This document shows, in pieces, positions 49,379 to 63,469 of a DNA stretch of 64,000 nucleotides. Positions within the stretch are counted from its first letter, which is position 1. The number at the start of each line of letters is the position of its first letter. Source of the DNA: Hansfordia pulvinata. Its lineage: Eukaryota; Ascomycota; Sordariomycetes; Xylariales. The notes below the pieces were generated by a model, which was not told where the DNA came from, did no database searches, and saw only the letters and a program-made list of their open reading frames with translations. The DNA lies in the NCBI GenBank assembly GCA_006538405.1, contig BJKQ01000006.1, forward strand, positions 1,139,001 through 1,203,000, written 5' to 3'. The position numbers and the translations under genes were made by a program.

Positions 49379-50375
49379 GGCCGGGAGGAAATGTACCAGG
49401 TTGGGAGGAGGGAGGACCTATCAGCTCTGGCGGGGGATTGGCTCTCTCGAGTTTGCCTCCTCCCATTATCTCAACTACCTTCGATATATTCTATCGTGTA
49501 CTTTTGACCCAAGTACGAGTACCTTCGGTTACCTGGAGTTCCCCTAAGTACCTCAGGCAAGGTCACGCAGTCTCCCCTTCCCCCCTTCCACTCTGATCTG
49601 ACCTCCTTGACCGGCGGCGCCGAGCCGGCCCCGAACGAGGCGGTGCCGGATCGGAGTTGTCCCTGCGGTCAACACAACTACGAGACATAATTAACTGCAC
49701 TCACTCTATTGCATCAAATGTTATACATGTGACCACTCCAACCTGAGTACCGATACTCGGACTGTTTGGTGTGAAACGGGGAGCTATGGGCGTCTCACGT
49801 ACCGCTCAGTTGGTCCATCGCCTGGGGCCCAGTTGGAAGTGTCGGGCATGTGCGCGCAGCCCTTGATCACGGTCGTTCCTTCCGCCCCTCCGATAGTAGC
49901 CCCGTGCAATGTGGACACCGCCACGTTACCTTACTCCGTAGGTAAGGTGAACAGGTCCATATCAGGGGAAGTACGAGTACCTAAGGCGAGCCAGAGCCGA
50001 AGCTATGCGTCGAGTGGGCCACTCTCCCCCGCGACGATGGTGGTTTGGTATGGGAACAAGAATGCGCAAACTCCTATTGTTAACCAAGGTTCAGGCGCTA
50101 ATAAAGTGGGAATCGCGGCGCGCCGGCCGCTGAGGGGGGTCTACTGTACCGTCATGCCGAGAGCAGCCGATGTGCGGAGGGCCGGTTGGTCCCTCAGTCA
50201 GCCCGCTCCGATAAAGGAGCCGCATGTCGTATCACCTGGTGGAATACCCAATAGAAAATGTACAGGTATATGTAGCTTGGTTGGTTCGTGGTGGCAATGG
50301 CCTCGAATCGTGTTGTGCAGCGCTCGCGACCCCATCTCTTTGCACAATTCGAGATTCATATTACTGACTTGCAAG
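49322..50375. other. Gap between methyltransferase and D-amino-acid oxidase
   Basis: Starts with a compound (TG)n(GA)n microsatellite, then probable promoter of the oxidase. No gene. Confidence 0.5.
49332..49374. repeat. Compound (TG)n(GA)n microsatellite
   Basis: About eight TG units followed by about thirteen GA units directly after the methyltransferase stop, therefore in its 3' UTR. Confidence 0.85.
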
Positions 50376-51839
50376 ATGCCCAGAATAGTCGTGGTCGGGT
50401 AGGTCTCCATCAAATCCCAGCCCAGGCACTCACCCCGCAGCATAACATCATCATCAGTGTTAGCCCGGGGGGAACCAATGCTGACGGGCCACCTGCCAGA
50501 GCGGGCGTGTCGGGCCTGACGTCGGCCTACCTCCTGTCCAAAGACGCCCGCAACCAGGTCACCGTCGTGGCCAAGCACATGCCCGGCGACTACGACATCG
50601 AGTACGCCTCGCCGTGGGCTGGCGCCATTGTCTTCTGGTAAGCTTAGCCACCCACTCCAAGGTCGATATGGGCCGGCGGAATACTGATGGTTCTATTCCC
50701 CCCCCCCCGCTTGAAAGCATGGCGCCCGAACGGGACAGCCGGTGGGAGCGCCGGACGTGGCCGGAGCTGCGGAGACTGGCTGCCGAGGTCCCGGAGGCGG
50801 GCGTCCACTTTCAGAGTCAGTTTTGCCCTACTCTCTCACGGGTTCTCTCCCTTTTTCTCTTGTTTTCACCCCGCTATGCACACATGCCAACATATCCCCT
50901 TACAGAGGCGCGGGTGTACCGCCGCCAGAAGGACTTGGAGAAGCTCAAGGAGGGCGACGGCTTCGACGCGCTCTTCACCGAGGACCCGTGGTACAAGACC
51001 ATGTTCGACGACTACCGCGACCTGAGCCCGGGCGAGCTGCCCACCACCACGGCCCCGGACGTGGCGTCCGGCAGCGAGTTCACCACCGTCGTCATCAACC
51101 CCATGCTGTACCTGCCCTGGCTGGTGGGCCGCTGCCGGGCCAACGGCGTCGTCCTGCGGCGCGCGCAGCTCCGGCACATCTCGGAGGCGGCGGGGCTGTC
51201 CGCCGGCGCCGGCGCCGGCGCCGGTGAGGGTGAGGGTGGGGTAGGGCCCGCGGACGTCGTCGTCAACGCGACGGGGCTCATGTCGTGCCGGCTCGGCGGC
51301 GTCGCCGACCGGGCCGTGTACCCCGTGCGCGGGCAGGTCGTGGTCGTCGGCAACGAGGCGCCGCACGCGCTGGCGATCTCGGGCACCGACGACGGCGTCG
51401 ACGGCGACGAGGTCTGCTACATGATGACGCGGGCCTCGGGCGGCGGCACCGTCCTGGGCGGCACCTACCAGAAGGGCCAGTGGGAGAGCCAGCCGGACCC
51501 GAACCAGGCGCAGCGCATCCTGCGCCGCGCCGTCGCCGCATCCCCGGGCCTCGTCGCGGGGGCAGCGGGCCGGGGTCCGGCGCCGGCCTGCAGGTCGTCC
51601 GCCACGGCGTGGGCCTGAGGCCGGCTCGCGAGGGGGGCGTGCGCCTGGCCAAGGAGAGGATCGCGGGGGCCGGCGGCGGCGGCGGCGGCGGCAGCGGCGG
51701 CAGCGGCGGCAGCGGCGGCAGCGGCCCCTGGGTCGTCCACAACTACGGCCACGGCGGCTGGGGCTACCAGGGCTCCTACGGCTGCGCCGAGAGGGTCCTC
51801 GAGCTCGTGGACGAGGTGCTCAACCGGCCCAGGCTGTAA
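50376..51839 (+). CDS. D-amino-acid oxidase (one frame break)
   Basis: Four exons (50376-50398, 50500-50637, 50718-50815, 50906-51839) give about 397 residues with one restored base. FAD-binding motif VVVGAGVSGLTSAYLLS is formed across intron 1. Further family features: YASPWAGA, MAPERDSRWERRTWPEL, FTTVVINPMLYLPWL, the strand ADVVVNATGL, and near the end the DAO signature VVHNYGHGGWGYQGSYGCA. The enzyme oxidises D-amino acids to keto acids, ammonia and H2O2 in peroxisomes; the C-terminus PRL fits a loose PTS1. Break near 51577: ...VAGAAGRG must move to SGAGLQVVRHGVGLRP (one G missing in GGGG). Oddities: two Gly/Ala or Gly/Ser insertions (about 51200-51240 and 51670-51723), and IVFCM where most DAOs have NxxPM after WAGA. 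Intron 2 has an 11-C run just before its acceptor. Confidence 0.87.
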
Positions 51840-52819
51840 GCAGGTGCGTACTGGCGCGGAGAGAAAGGGGGGGCTTTGTGGGCGGTAGAGCTAGGTGAGA
51901 GTTTTCGCTCTTGACTAGGTAGGTAAGGTAGGTATTTGAAGTGTTGTGCTTGGATCACGGCAGTCACTGTGCCTAGTTCTCCTTTCAAGGGGTGTATGAG
52001 AGAATGCGTTACTCACATGTATCGGTTCGGCATCTGGCTAAAACGTTCCAATGCTAGGGGCGCCGTCACTCCGGTAGCACCAGAGAACAAGAACTTGATA
52101 AATGCCTGGATCGCGCTTACGAGTAGAGCGACGCCACATTCGATTCGCTTCTCGACACCATGGAAAATTTACCAGTCCGCTGTGTGCTCTATTAAAACAG
52201 TGATTTCTCCCTGCTCCGAACGAAAGCCAAGCTGCTGCCATCCTTGCGTGGCATGTTTGGAGATCATCGAGTGAGATGGATCGATCTGGCGGCTTTTGGT
52301 GTGGAGGTAGAGTCCGGTGTTCGGAGTAAATGGATGCGGCATCCCACAGAGGCAACCGGACGATTCAGCGCCGTTACAGGTACCCACTACCTGGAAGTAG
52401 GTGCCTGGAGAACGGCTAATACGAGTAGCCCAGGTACTCTTAAGCCTGAGGCAGCAGCAGCAGCAGCCCGCCGTGGTGGCTCTTCAGGGACCTCAGGTGG
52501 TACATGCCCCTCCAGGGCTGTCTACGTACCTTAGGTACCGTAAGGGCACGACGCTCGTCCAATTCAGGGGTAACCTTACCCGATCGATAGCGTGCTGAAG
52601 GTTCTCTTGCCGTGTGCAGGACGCGCCATCGCGCATCGCCGCATCTCGCCTCGCCTCGCCTCACCTCACCTCACCTCACCTCACCTCACCTCACCTCGCC
52701 TCACCTCGCCTCACCTCACGCTCGCTACCCTACGCGCCTGGCTCTCCCCTCGAACGCCACGGGCCACGCGAACAATCGCCGCTTTCCGCCATCCGGCCGC
52801 CTTCGAGTCCGGCGCCACC
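51840..52819. other. Gap between D-amino-acid oxidase and ALG3
   Basis: Left half is 3' flank of the oxidase, right half promoter and leader of ALG3 with a pentanucleotide repeat. GTACCTTAGGTACC (about 52527) is a palindrome of the dispersed type. No gene. Confidence 0.5.
52645..52719. repeat. (CCTCA/CCTCG)n minisatellite in ALG3 leader
   Basis: About fifteen 5-bp units (CCTCG and CCTCA mixed) ending 100 nt before the ALG3 ATG. Confidence 0.88.
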
Positions 52820-54280
52820 ATGGCGGACGATCCCCGCCCCGGCCTCGCGTCGCAGGCCGTCACGCTGGCCCTCGACGTCGCCCACGGCCGCCACATGGCC
52901 CTCTCGCGGCTCGTCGCGCCCGCCCTGTGGCTGCTCGACGCCCTGCTCTGCGCCGCCATCATCGCCCGGATCCCCTACACCGAGATCGACTGGACCGCCT
53001 ACATGGAGCAGGTCGCCCAGTACCTCGGCGGCGAGCGCGACTACACCCTCATCAAGGGCGGCACCGGCCCCCTCGTCTACCCGGCCGCCCACGTCTACAC
53101 CTACACCGGCCTCTACCACCTCACCGCCGGCGGCACCGACATCCTGCGCGCCCAGTACATCTTCGCCCTGCTCTACCTCGCCACCCTCGCCGTCGTCCTG
53201 GCCTGCTACCGCGACGCCCGCGTGCCCCCTTACGTCTACCCCATGTTGATCCTCTCCAAGCGCCTGCACAGCATCTTCGTCCTGCGCTGCTTCAACGACT
53301 GCTTCGCCGTCTTCTTCCTGTGGCTCTCCGTCTTCCTGCTCAACCGCCGGCTCTGGACGCCCGCCGTCCTGGTCTACGCCTGGGGCCTCGGCATCAAGAT
53401 GACCCTGCTGCTCGTCCTGCCCGCCGTCGGCGTCATCCTCTTCCTCGGCCGGGGCCTCGGCGGCAGTCTCAAGCTCTTGGCGCTCATGTTGCAGGTGCAC
53501 GTGCTCATTGGGAATCCTTTCTTGCGCGAGAACGCGCGCGGCTATCTATCTAGGGCCTTCGAGCTCTCTCGCCAGTTCCTCTTCAAGTGGACCGTCAACT
53601 GGCGCTTCGTCGGCGAGGACCAATTCCTCAGCAGGCCCTTCGCCCTGGGCCTGCTCGCCACGCACGTCGCCCTGCTGCTGGCTTTCGTCCTCGGCAAGTG
53701 GCTGAAGCCCGCGGGCAAGCCCCTGGCGCAGGTCCTCCGGCCCATCCTGCGCTTCCAGTCCCCGTTCGCCCCCCGCGAGGAGCTCCAGATCGCCTCCCGC
53801 ATCACCCCGCGCTACGTCATGGCTACCGTCCTCTCCGCCAATGCGATCGGCCTCCTGTGCGCCCGCTCCCTCCACTACCAGTTCTACGCGTACCTCGCCT
53901 GGTGCACGCCGTATCTGCTGTGGCGCAGCGGCGCGCACCCCGTGGTCCAGTACGGGCTCTGGGCCCTCCAGGAGTGGGCGTGGAACGTGTTCCCCAGCAC
54001 GCCCGTGAGCTCGTGCGTGGTGGTGTCTGTTCTGGCCGTCACGGTCGCCATGACGGCGCTCTCCGGAGACGAGGACGGGGCTCCGCCAGCCTCTCAAGCT
54101 GCCAAGGGGCCAAGGCTGTGTGAACGACGATGGGCCCATCGGGGCGGCATTTATATGTGGCATCAGTCTTCCTCCTCCGAGTCTGACGGGGGCATCTTCC
54201 CCACGTTGGACTCTTCCTCATCACTGTCTTCGAAAGCCGTCGCCTTGGGAAACTCTTTCGGCCTGCGTCATCTCGATTAG
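52820..54280 (+). CDS. ALG3: Dolichyl-P-Man:Man5GlcNAc2-PP-dolichol alpha-1,3-mannosyltransferase
   Basis: A polytopic ER membrane protein; the uninterrupted frame has 486 codons. Family hallmarks: YTEIDWTAYMEQVAQYLGGE and DYTLIKGGTGPLVYPAAHVY in the first luminal loop, YVYPMLILSKRLHSIFVLRC, FNDCFAVFF, GLGIKMTLLL, NPFLRENARGYLSRAFELSR, FKWTVNWRFVGEDQFLS and HYQFYAYLAW. Alg3 adds the first luminal mannose in N-glycan precursor assembly. The start (ATG 52820, context CACCATGG) is strong. The last 65 or so codons do not look like Alg3 and lie antisense to EIF1AD exon 2; one missing G in GACGGGGCTCC (about 54075) would instead end the protein at 54123 (434 residues, near the normal length). I regard that shorter form as more likely, but list the uninterrupted frame. 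Confidence 0.9.
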   Translation: MADDPRPGLASQAVTLALDVAHGRHMALSRLVAPALWLLDALLCAAIIARIPYTEIDWTAYMEQVAQYLGGERDYTLIKGGTGPLVYPAAHVYTYTGLYHLTAGGTDILRAQYIFALLYLATLAVVLACYRDARVPPYVYPMLILSKRLHSIFVLRCFNDCFAVFFLWLSVFLLNRRLWTPAVLVYAWGLGIKMTLLLVLPAVGVILFLGRGLGGSLKLLALMLQVHVLIGNPFLRENARGYLSRAFELSRQFLFKWTVNWRFVGEDQFLSRPFALGLLATHVALLLAFVLGKWLKPAGKPLAQVLRPILRFQSPFAPREELQIASRITPRYVMATVLSANAIGLLCARSLHYQFYAYLAWCTPYLLWRSGAHPVVQYGLWALQEWAWNVFPSTPVSSCVVVSVLAVTVAMTALSGDEDGAPPASQAAKGPRLCERRWAHRGGIYMWHQSSSSESDGGIFPTLDSSSSLSSKAVALGNSFGLRHLD

Positions 54281-54694
54281 CAGCAGCTCGGCTTGAGGGC
54301 GCTGGGCTCATACGACGTGCCCGGAGACGGCGACGACGACGGCGTCAGGGCCGCCCGCGCCGAGGGAGGATTCGACGAACCAGTAGGGCTGCTTGCGCCA
54401 GGCCTTCTCGTCGCGCACGACGTTGATGATCTCGCCCTCGACCTTGAAGCCCTTGAGCTCGTCGGAGGGGGCCAGGTCGACGAGGACGTAGCCGCCGCGC
54501 TTGATCCAGATGTTGTTGCGGAAGCGGGCGGCCAGCTCGACCAGGGCAGTCCGCTTGCTGGGCAGCTGGCAGCTGTAGAGGCTGTTGCCCTCGGCCTTGA
54601 TGACCTTGGCGAGGGACTGCGAGGCGGCCAGCGCGTCCGGCGGGGTGAGGGACTCCTCGGCCGCGGCGCGGAGATCACGTTTGGTACGAGGCAT
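54163..54694 (-). CDS. EIF1AD-like S1/IF1 RNA-binding protein
   Basis: Two exons (54694-54381, 54262-54163) give 137 residues: MPRTKRDLRAAAEESLTPPD, AEGNSLYSCQLPSKR, ELAARFRNNIWIKRGGYVLV, EIINVVRDEKAWRKQPYW, then across the intron PKEFPKATAFEDSDEEESNV and an acidic end GKMPPSDSEEED. This is the eIF1A-domain family (EIF1AD/obelin in animals), a nuclear OB-fold protein of uncertain role near translation initiation factors and ribosome biogenesis. The intron is 54263-54380 (118 nt) with a weak donor GTTCGT, a clear branch site (GCTAATC) and acceptor CGCAG. Splicing phase is exact (314+100 nt). Reading through the donor gives a false tail ending at 54308. The start is the ATG at 54694, as in homologues, rather than the ATG 22 codons upstream. 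Confidence 0.9.
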
Positions 54695-55550
54695 GTTCGC
54701 GCGGTGATGTGTCTGGTCTGAGCGGGGCGCGTGCGTGTCTCTAGAAGGGAAGCCTGTCAAGTCGCTGAAGTGGCCGAGCCCAATCGAGTCCGTTTGGCTC
54801 GCTCTGCTGTTGCAAATTTGGCGCGGGCGGGTTTTTTAAGTGGGACACGCACGCAACGCAACGGGCACTTCCAATGGGTGAATTGACCGGGCCGTACTTT
54901 TAGCAGTGCAGGCACGGCTACCCTTGTGGCAGCATCCCAACGTTGAAGGCAGCGAGTGGCGCGTACCTCAATCGTCAGTACCTCAAGCTACAGACACGAG
55001 CAAGCCTGTCAAGGCGAAGACAGCATCGCGAATCATTCTGGCGCGACTGTATTCTCGCTGCAATTCTGTGGAAATTGGAGTACCAGGCCTCGGTCTGTTA
55101 AAATAGCCGTTACATCTGACCCGGCTTATATTCTAATCGTGCTGTACACGGCACTTATTCTAGGTGCAGGTGAGCCTTACTGGTAGCTCTGAACCAACAT
55201 TGCATGCACCAGACATCAGACACACTCGTGTGGTCTCGTTGAAGACGGTGATGCTGCAACTGTGAACTTGTGTTTAGTGTGGTAACCTTTGAGATAGTAA
55301 GAGATGTCCAAATTCCTCTCTCTGACCGAATAATATGGCATGGCGACAGAGAGGCTCGATTTCAGGGTCGGTTCTTTCGTGGTGGCAGCCCTGGTTTCGT
55401 GAGTGAGTGTCGGCTGTAAAGACCATCTGCCAGAAGATTTGTGGAGGGGGCTGGGTAAGAGAATGCGGTTGAAACCAACTGCATCTGCCCAGCGGAGTAG
55501 AAGGAGAAGCTTCCCAGGCCAGGGGAGACAGCGAAGGTCGGACTCCTCTG

Positions 55551-55567
55551 CCCCCCCCCCCCCCCCC
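55551..55567. repeat. Poly-C tract
   Basis: 17 uninterrupted C in intergenic DNA. Confidence 0.85.
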
Positions 55568-55942
55568 AAACAACAACAGAGCGGCCGGGCCCAAGATAAT
55601 CCCACAATTATTCAGCAGCCCAGAGTGCGGAGTTGCCCATTGCGGAGGCGGAAGCGGAAACCGGAGGGGCGCTGCGGGCGGCTCCAGCGCCGTCGGCCGG
55701 CCGCGGCTGCTGGCATTCGACGATACGAGACCGGCGCTCGAAAGGCCCCGAGCGAGAACCGGAGGTGGCCCGCCCATCCATCTCCCTGCTTCCTGCGGTC
55801 TGACTGTCATCACGCCTACCTACCCCCCGTCTGTCTGCACACCGCAGATACCTACCTGAAGAATCTATCGCGAGCAAAGACGGCCGAGGCCACGTGCTAG
55901 CGGCTTCGTATCAGCCAGCGCCTCCGGTCATCGCTCTCCACT

Positions 55943-55978
55943 GCTGCTGCTGCTGCTGCTGCTGCGGCTGCTGCTTCT
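55943..55978. repeat. CTG triplet repeat (intergenic)
   Basis: About eight CTG units followed by CGG and three more CTG/CTT units. No coding context. Confidence 0.8.
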
Positions 55979-57042
55979 TCGACAGACCGCTCCAATCTTG
56001 GCGAGGGGATACGTATGGGAGGTGCCGGAACTGACAGACCGGGGTGAGAAACCCGACAAGAAGGGTTCTCGCCCTTAGTGGGAAACATCAGCCGCTGGCA
56101 GAGATGTCCTGCACTCTTCATCAGACCGCGCTGTCAGCCCCCGCGAGTATTTATGCGTACAGTGGTCATCGTCCCTGACTTAGGTACTGTTACGAGTACT
56201 CGTGCCTACCTACTTTAGCCTGACCTCAATACAACGACGCCACCTCGGACTGGCACCGGCCTGGCCTGCAGGCGGGAAAGCCTGCCAAGTCATTCCTGCT
56301 CCGCCGTCAGGGACGGGATACGAGTAGAATGGCGCCGCGCGGGGAAATTCTCGTAGCAAGGCGTTTCTATTTTTTTTTTTTTTTGCCGTTGTTCTGCCGC
56401 CCGGCTCGTGCAAGCCCACCCATCATCCCGTGCCCCTCTACTCGCATGCCCCCCTTCCCCAGTCGTGGCACTTTTCCTTCCCCGTGGCCTCGTGGGTACG
56501 CGTAGGTAAGTGTGGAGCGCCTGGGCCCCGTTCCCCCGCCATGTTTTCCCCACAAATCGGATCGTGAGGTTTCGCTCCTGTGCTCTGGGCGGGTGTCATA
56601 GTTGGTGTCATAGCAGCTCAACAGACTATCGTGCCTTGCCTGCCCGCAGCAGAGCAGAGAGTGGGAACCCAGCTGAGAGGATCAAAGCTGACAAATGTGA
56701 CAAGAGCGAGGCCAGGGCCGTAAACCGGACGGGAAAAAGAGCAGAGAGCAGCTGGTCGTCTATTTTAGCCATCCGATTCGCTCAGTGTGGTTGCTTCTCA
56801 ACTGCCCCTCTTGTTTATGTTCGCTTCGTCTCGACAACTGCAACTCATCCTGCAATACGAGCAGAGGGCTTTCCAGTACCGCTGTCCTTGCGCTGACGTT
56901 CGGAATTATCGTTCGGTTCCACTCCGGCTCTCCCAGTGCCTTCGCCAGACACCAGGTAGAACGGTACCTACTTGCCCTTGAGCCCCCTATCTCTACCAAG
57001 ACTTGCCTGGGTTGACTCACCCGCGGGTCAAGCCCAACACGC

Positions 57043-58783
57043 ATGACCATGGCGCCCTCGGTCCTCTCAACGCTCGTCACGGTCGAGCCGGGACCCGGGG
57101 CCAAGTCCGGCGCCCCCTCGTCGCCGCTTGCGCTGCCCGCAGCCCCCAAGCCGGCCGCCACCCGGACGTACCCAGCGGTGCCGCAGCAGCCCGACTACTA
57201 CGACCGCGACGGGGGCATTGAGATGCACACCCCTCTGCGGGGCAGCAGCGGCGACAACAACAACAAGGGCGGCGGCAGCAGCCCGCTCCCCGCGGCCAGC
57301 GCCGTCACGACGCCGCGTGACGAGAGGGACCACCTCGACCTCGACCTGGAGGCGCGGGGGGATTCGCACCAGCCAGGGACGCCCATGGAGGAGCCTCTGG
57401 CCCCGACCGACGCCTTCGAGGTCCTGCCGGGCTGGAACGACCCGCCTATGAACAAGTACCGCATCATTGGGAGCTGCCTCATACAGTTCCTTGGGGGGCT
57501 GACCGACTCGGCGCCGGGCGCCCTGATCCCTTACATGGAGGAGTAAGTTTCGTCTCTATCTTGGGGGGGGGGGGTTCCTTTAGCAGATCAGCAAGAAAGG
57601 AGGAGGGTAGGATAAAGAAGGAAAGAGAAGAAAAAGCTAACCGCCTCCAAAATGAAGATACTACGACATTGGCTACGCGACCGTGTCGCTCATCTTCGTC
57701 GGCAACGCGCTGGGCTTCATCTGCGCGGCGCCCTTCGTGGACGCGATGCGCCTGCGCTTCGGCCGCGCCCGCACCCTGGCCCTTTCGCAGCTCGCCATGG
57801 TCCTCGGCTACCTGCCGTTCGTGTGCGCGGCGCCCTTTGCCGCCGTGGCCTGCTCCTACTTCCTAGTCGGCTGGGGCTTCGCCGTCTCTCTCGCCATCAA
57901 CAACGTCTTTGGCGCCAACATGCGGAACGGCACCACCATCCTGGGCCTCATGCACGGCACCTACGGCGTTGGCGGCACCGTGGGCCCCCTCATCGCCACC
58001 GCCCTGGCCTCCAGCGGCGTCCTCTGGAGCCGCTACTACCTCATCACCCTCGCCTTCGCTGCCGCCAACGCCGCCTACGTCCCGTGGGCCTTCTGGTCGT
58101 GCGAGAAGGACATGCCGGGCGAGAGCAACGCCGCCGCCGCCGCCGCACCCGCGAACGGAACGGCGGCAGCGGCGGCGGGCGCCCAGACGAAGCAGCAGCT
58201 GTCGGGGATGCTGCGGGCGTTCCGTTCGCGGGTGGTGCTGCTCGGGGCGCTCTTCATCTTCGCGTACCAGGGCAGCGAGGTGTCGATCAGCGGATGGGTC
58301 ATTTCGTTCCTCATCACGTCGCGGGGCGGTGACCCGGGCCGGGTGGGCTACGTGACGGCGGGCTTCTGGGGCGGGATCACGGCCGGGAGGTTCGCGCTGA
58401 GCCCGCTGGGGGCGCGGTTCGGCGAGAAGCGCTTCACGTACGCACTGGTCTCCGGGGCCGCCGTCTTCCAGCTGCTGGTCTGGCTGGTGCCTAACGTCGT
58501 CGGCGAGGCCGTCTCCCTGGCCATCGTCGGCCTGCTGCTCGGGCCCGTCTACCCGTGCGCCGCTGCCGTCTTTGCTCGCAACCTGTCGCGCGACGAGCAG
58601 GTGAGCGGGCTCGGCGTCATCAGCGCGTTCGGCAGCTCGGGAGGCGCCGTCGCCCCCTTCGCCGTCGGCGCTCTGGCCCAGGCCGCCGGCACCTTTGTGC
58701 TCCACCCCGTGGCCATCGGGCTGTTTGGCGTCATGATGGCCACCTGGTACGGGCAGCCGGGATCGAAGAAGCGGACAGAGTAG
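57043..58783 (+). CDS. MFS transporter, BSC6-like group
   Basis: Two exons (57043-57542, 57658-58783) give 541 residues with no frame break. A cytosolic, Pro/Ser/Asn-rich N-terminus of about 125 residues precedes twelve predicted membrane segments. Family marks: NKYRIIGSCLIQFLGGLTDS, GALIPYMEEYYDIGYATVSL, FVGNALGFICAAPFVD, NNVFGANMRNGTTILGLMHG, then YGVGGTVGPLIATALAS and the MFS loop after segment 8 (ISGWVISFLITSRGGDP), SPLGARFGEKRF. Such fungal carriers, including the bypass-of-stop-codon 6 group, have mostly unknown sugars or drugs as substrate. The intron (57543-57657) is G/A-rich with donor GTAAGT. The start MTMAPSV at 57043 could also be the Met two codons later. Expression signals unseen. 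Confidence 0.88.

Positions 58784-63469
<4,686 letters not shown>

Larger units (their letters stand above)
54695..57042. other. Divergent gap between EIF1AD and MFS genes
   Basis: 2.3 kb without a recognised gene. Contains a 17-C run, a CTG repeat (55943-55972), and T14 near 56370. 56780-57042 is probably the MFS leader. An open frame at 55403-55900 is basic and low complexity and rejected. Confidence 0.5.

Noticed and set aside
48217..51839. Possible biosynthetic cluster (methyltransferase plus D-amino-acid oxidase)
   Set aside because: No core synthase, no cluster regulator or P450 nearby; flanked by housekeeping genes.
52730..53500. 256-codon frame antisense to ALG3
   Set aside because: Gly/Asp/Gln-rich mirror of the Alg3 membrane segments, no start context.
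55403..55900. 165-codon basic open frame on the plus strand
   Set aside because: Low complexity around a poly-C tract; no family signature, competing frames equally open.
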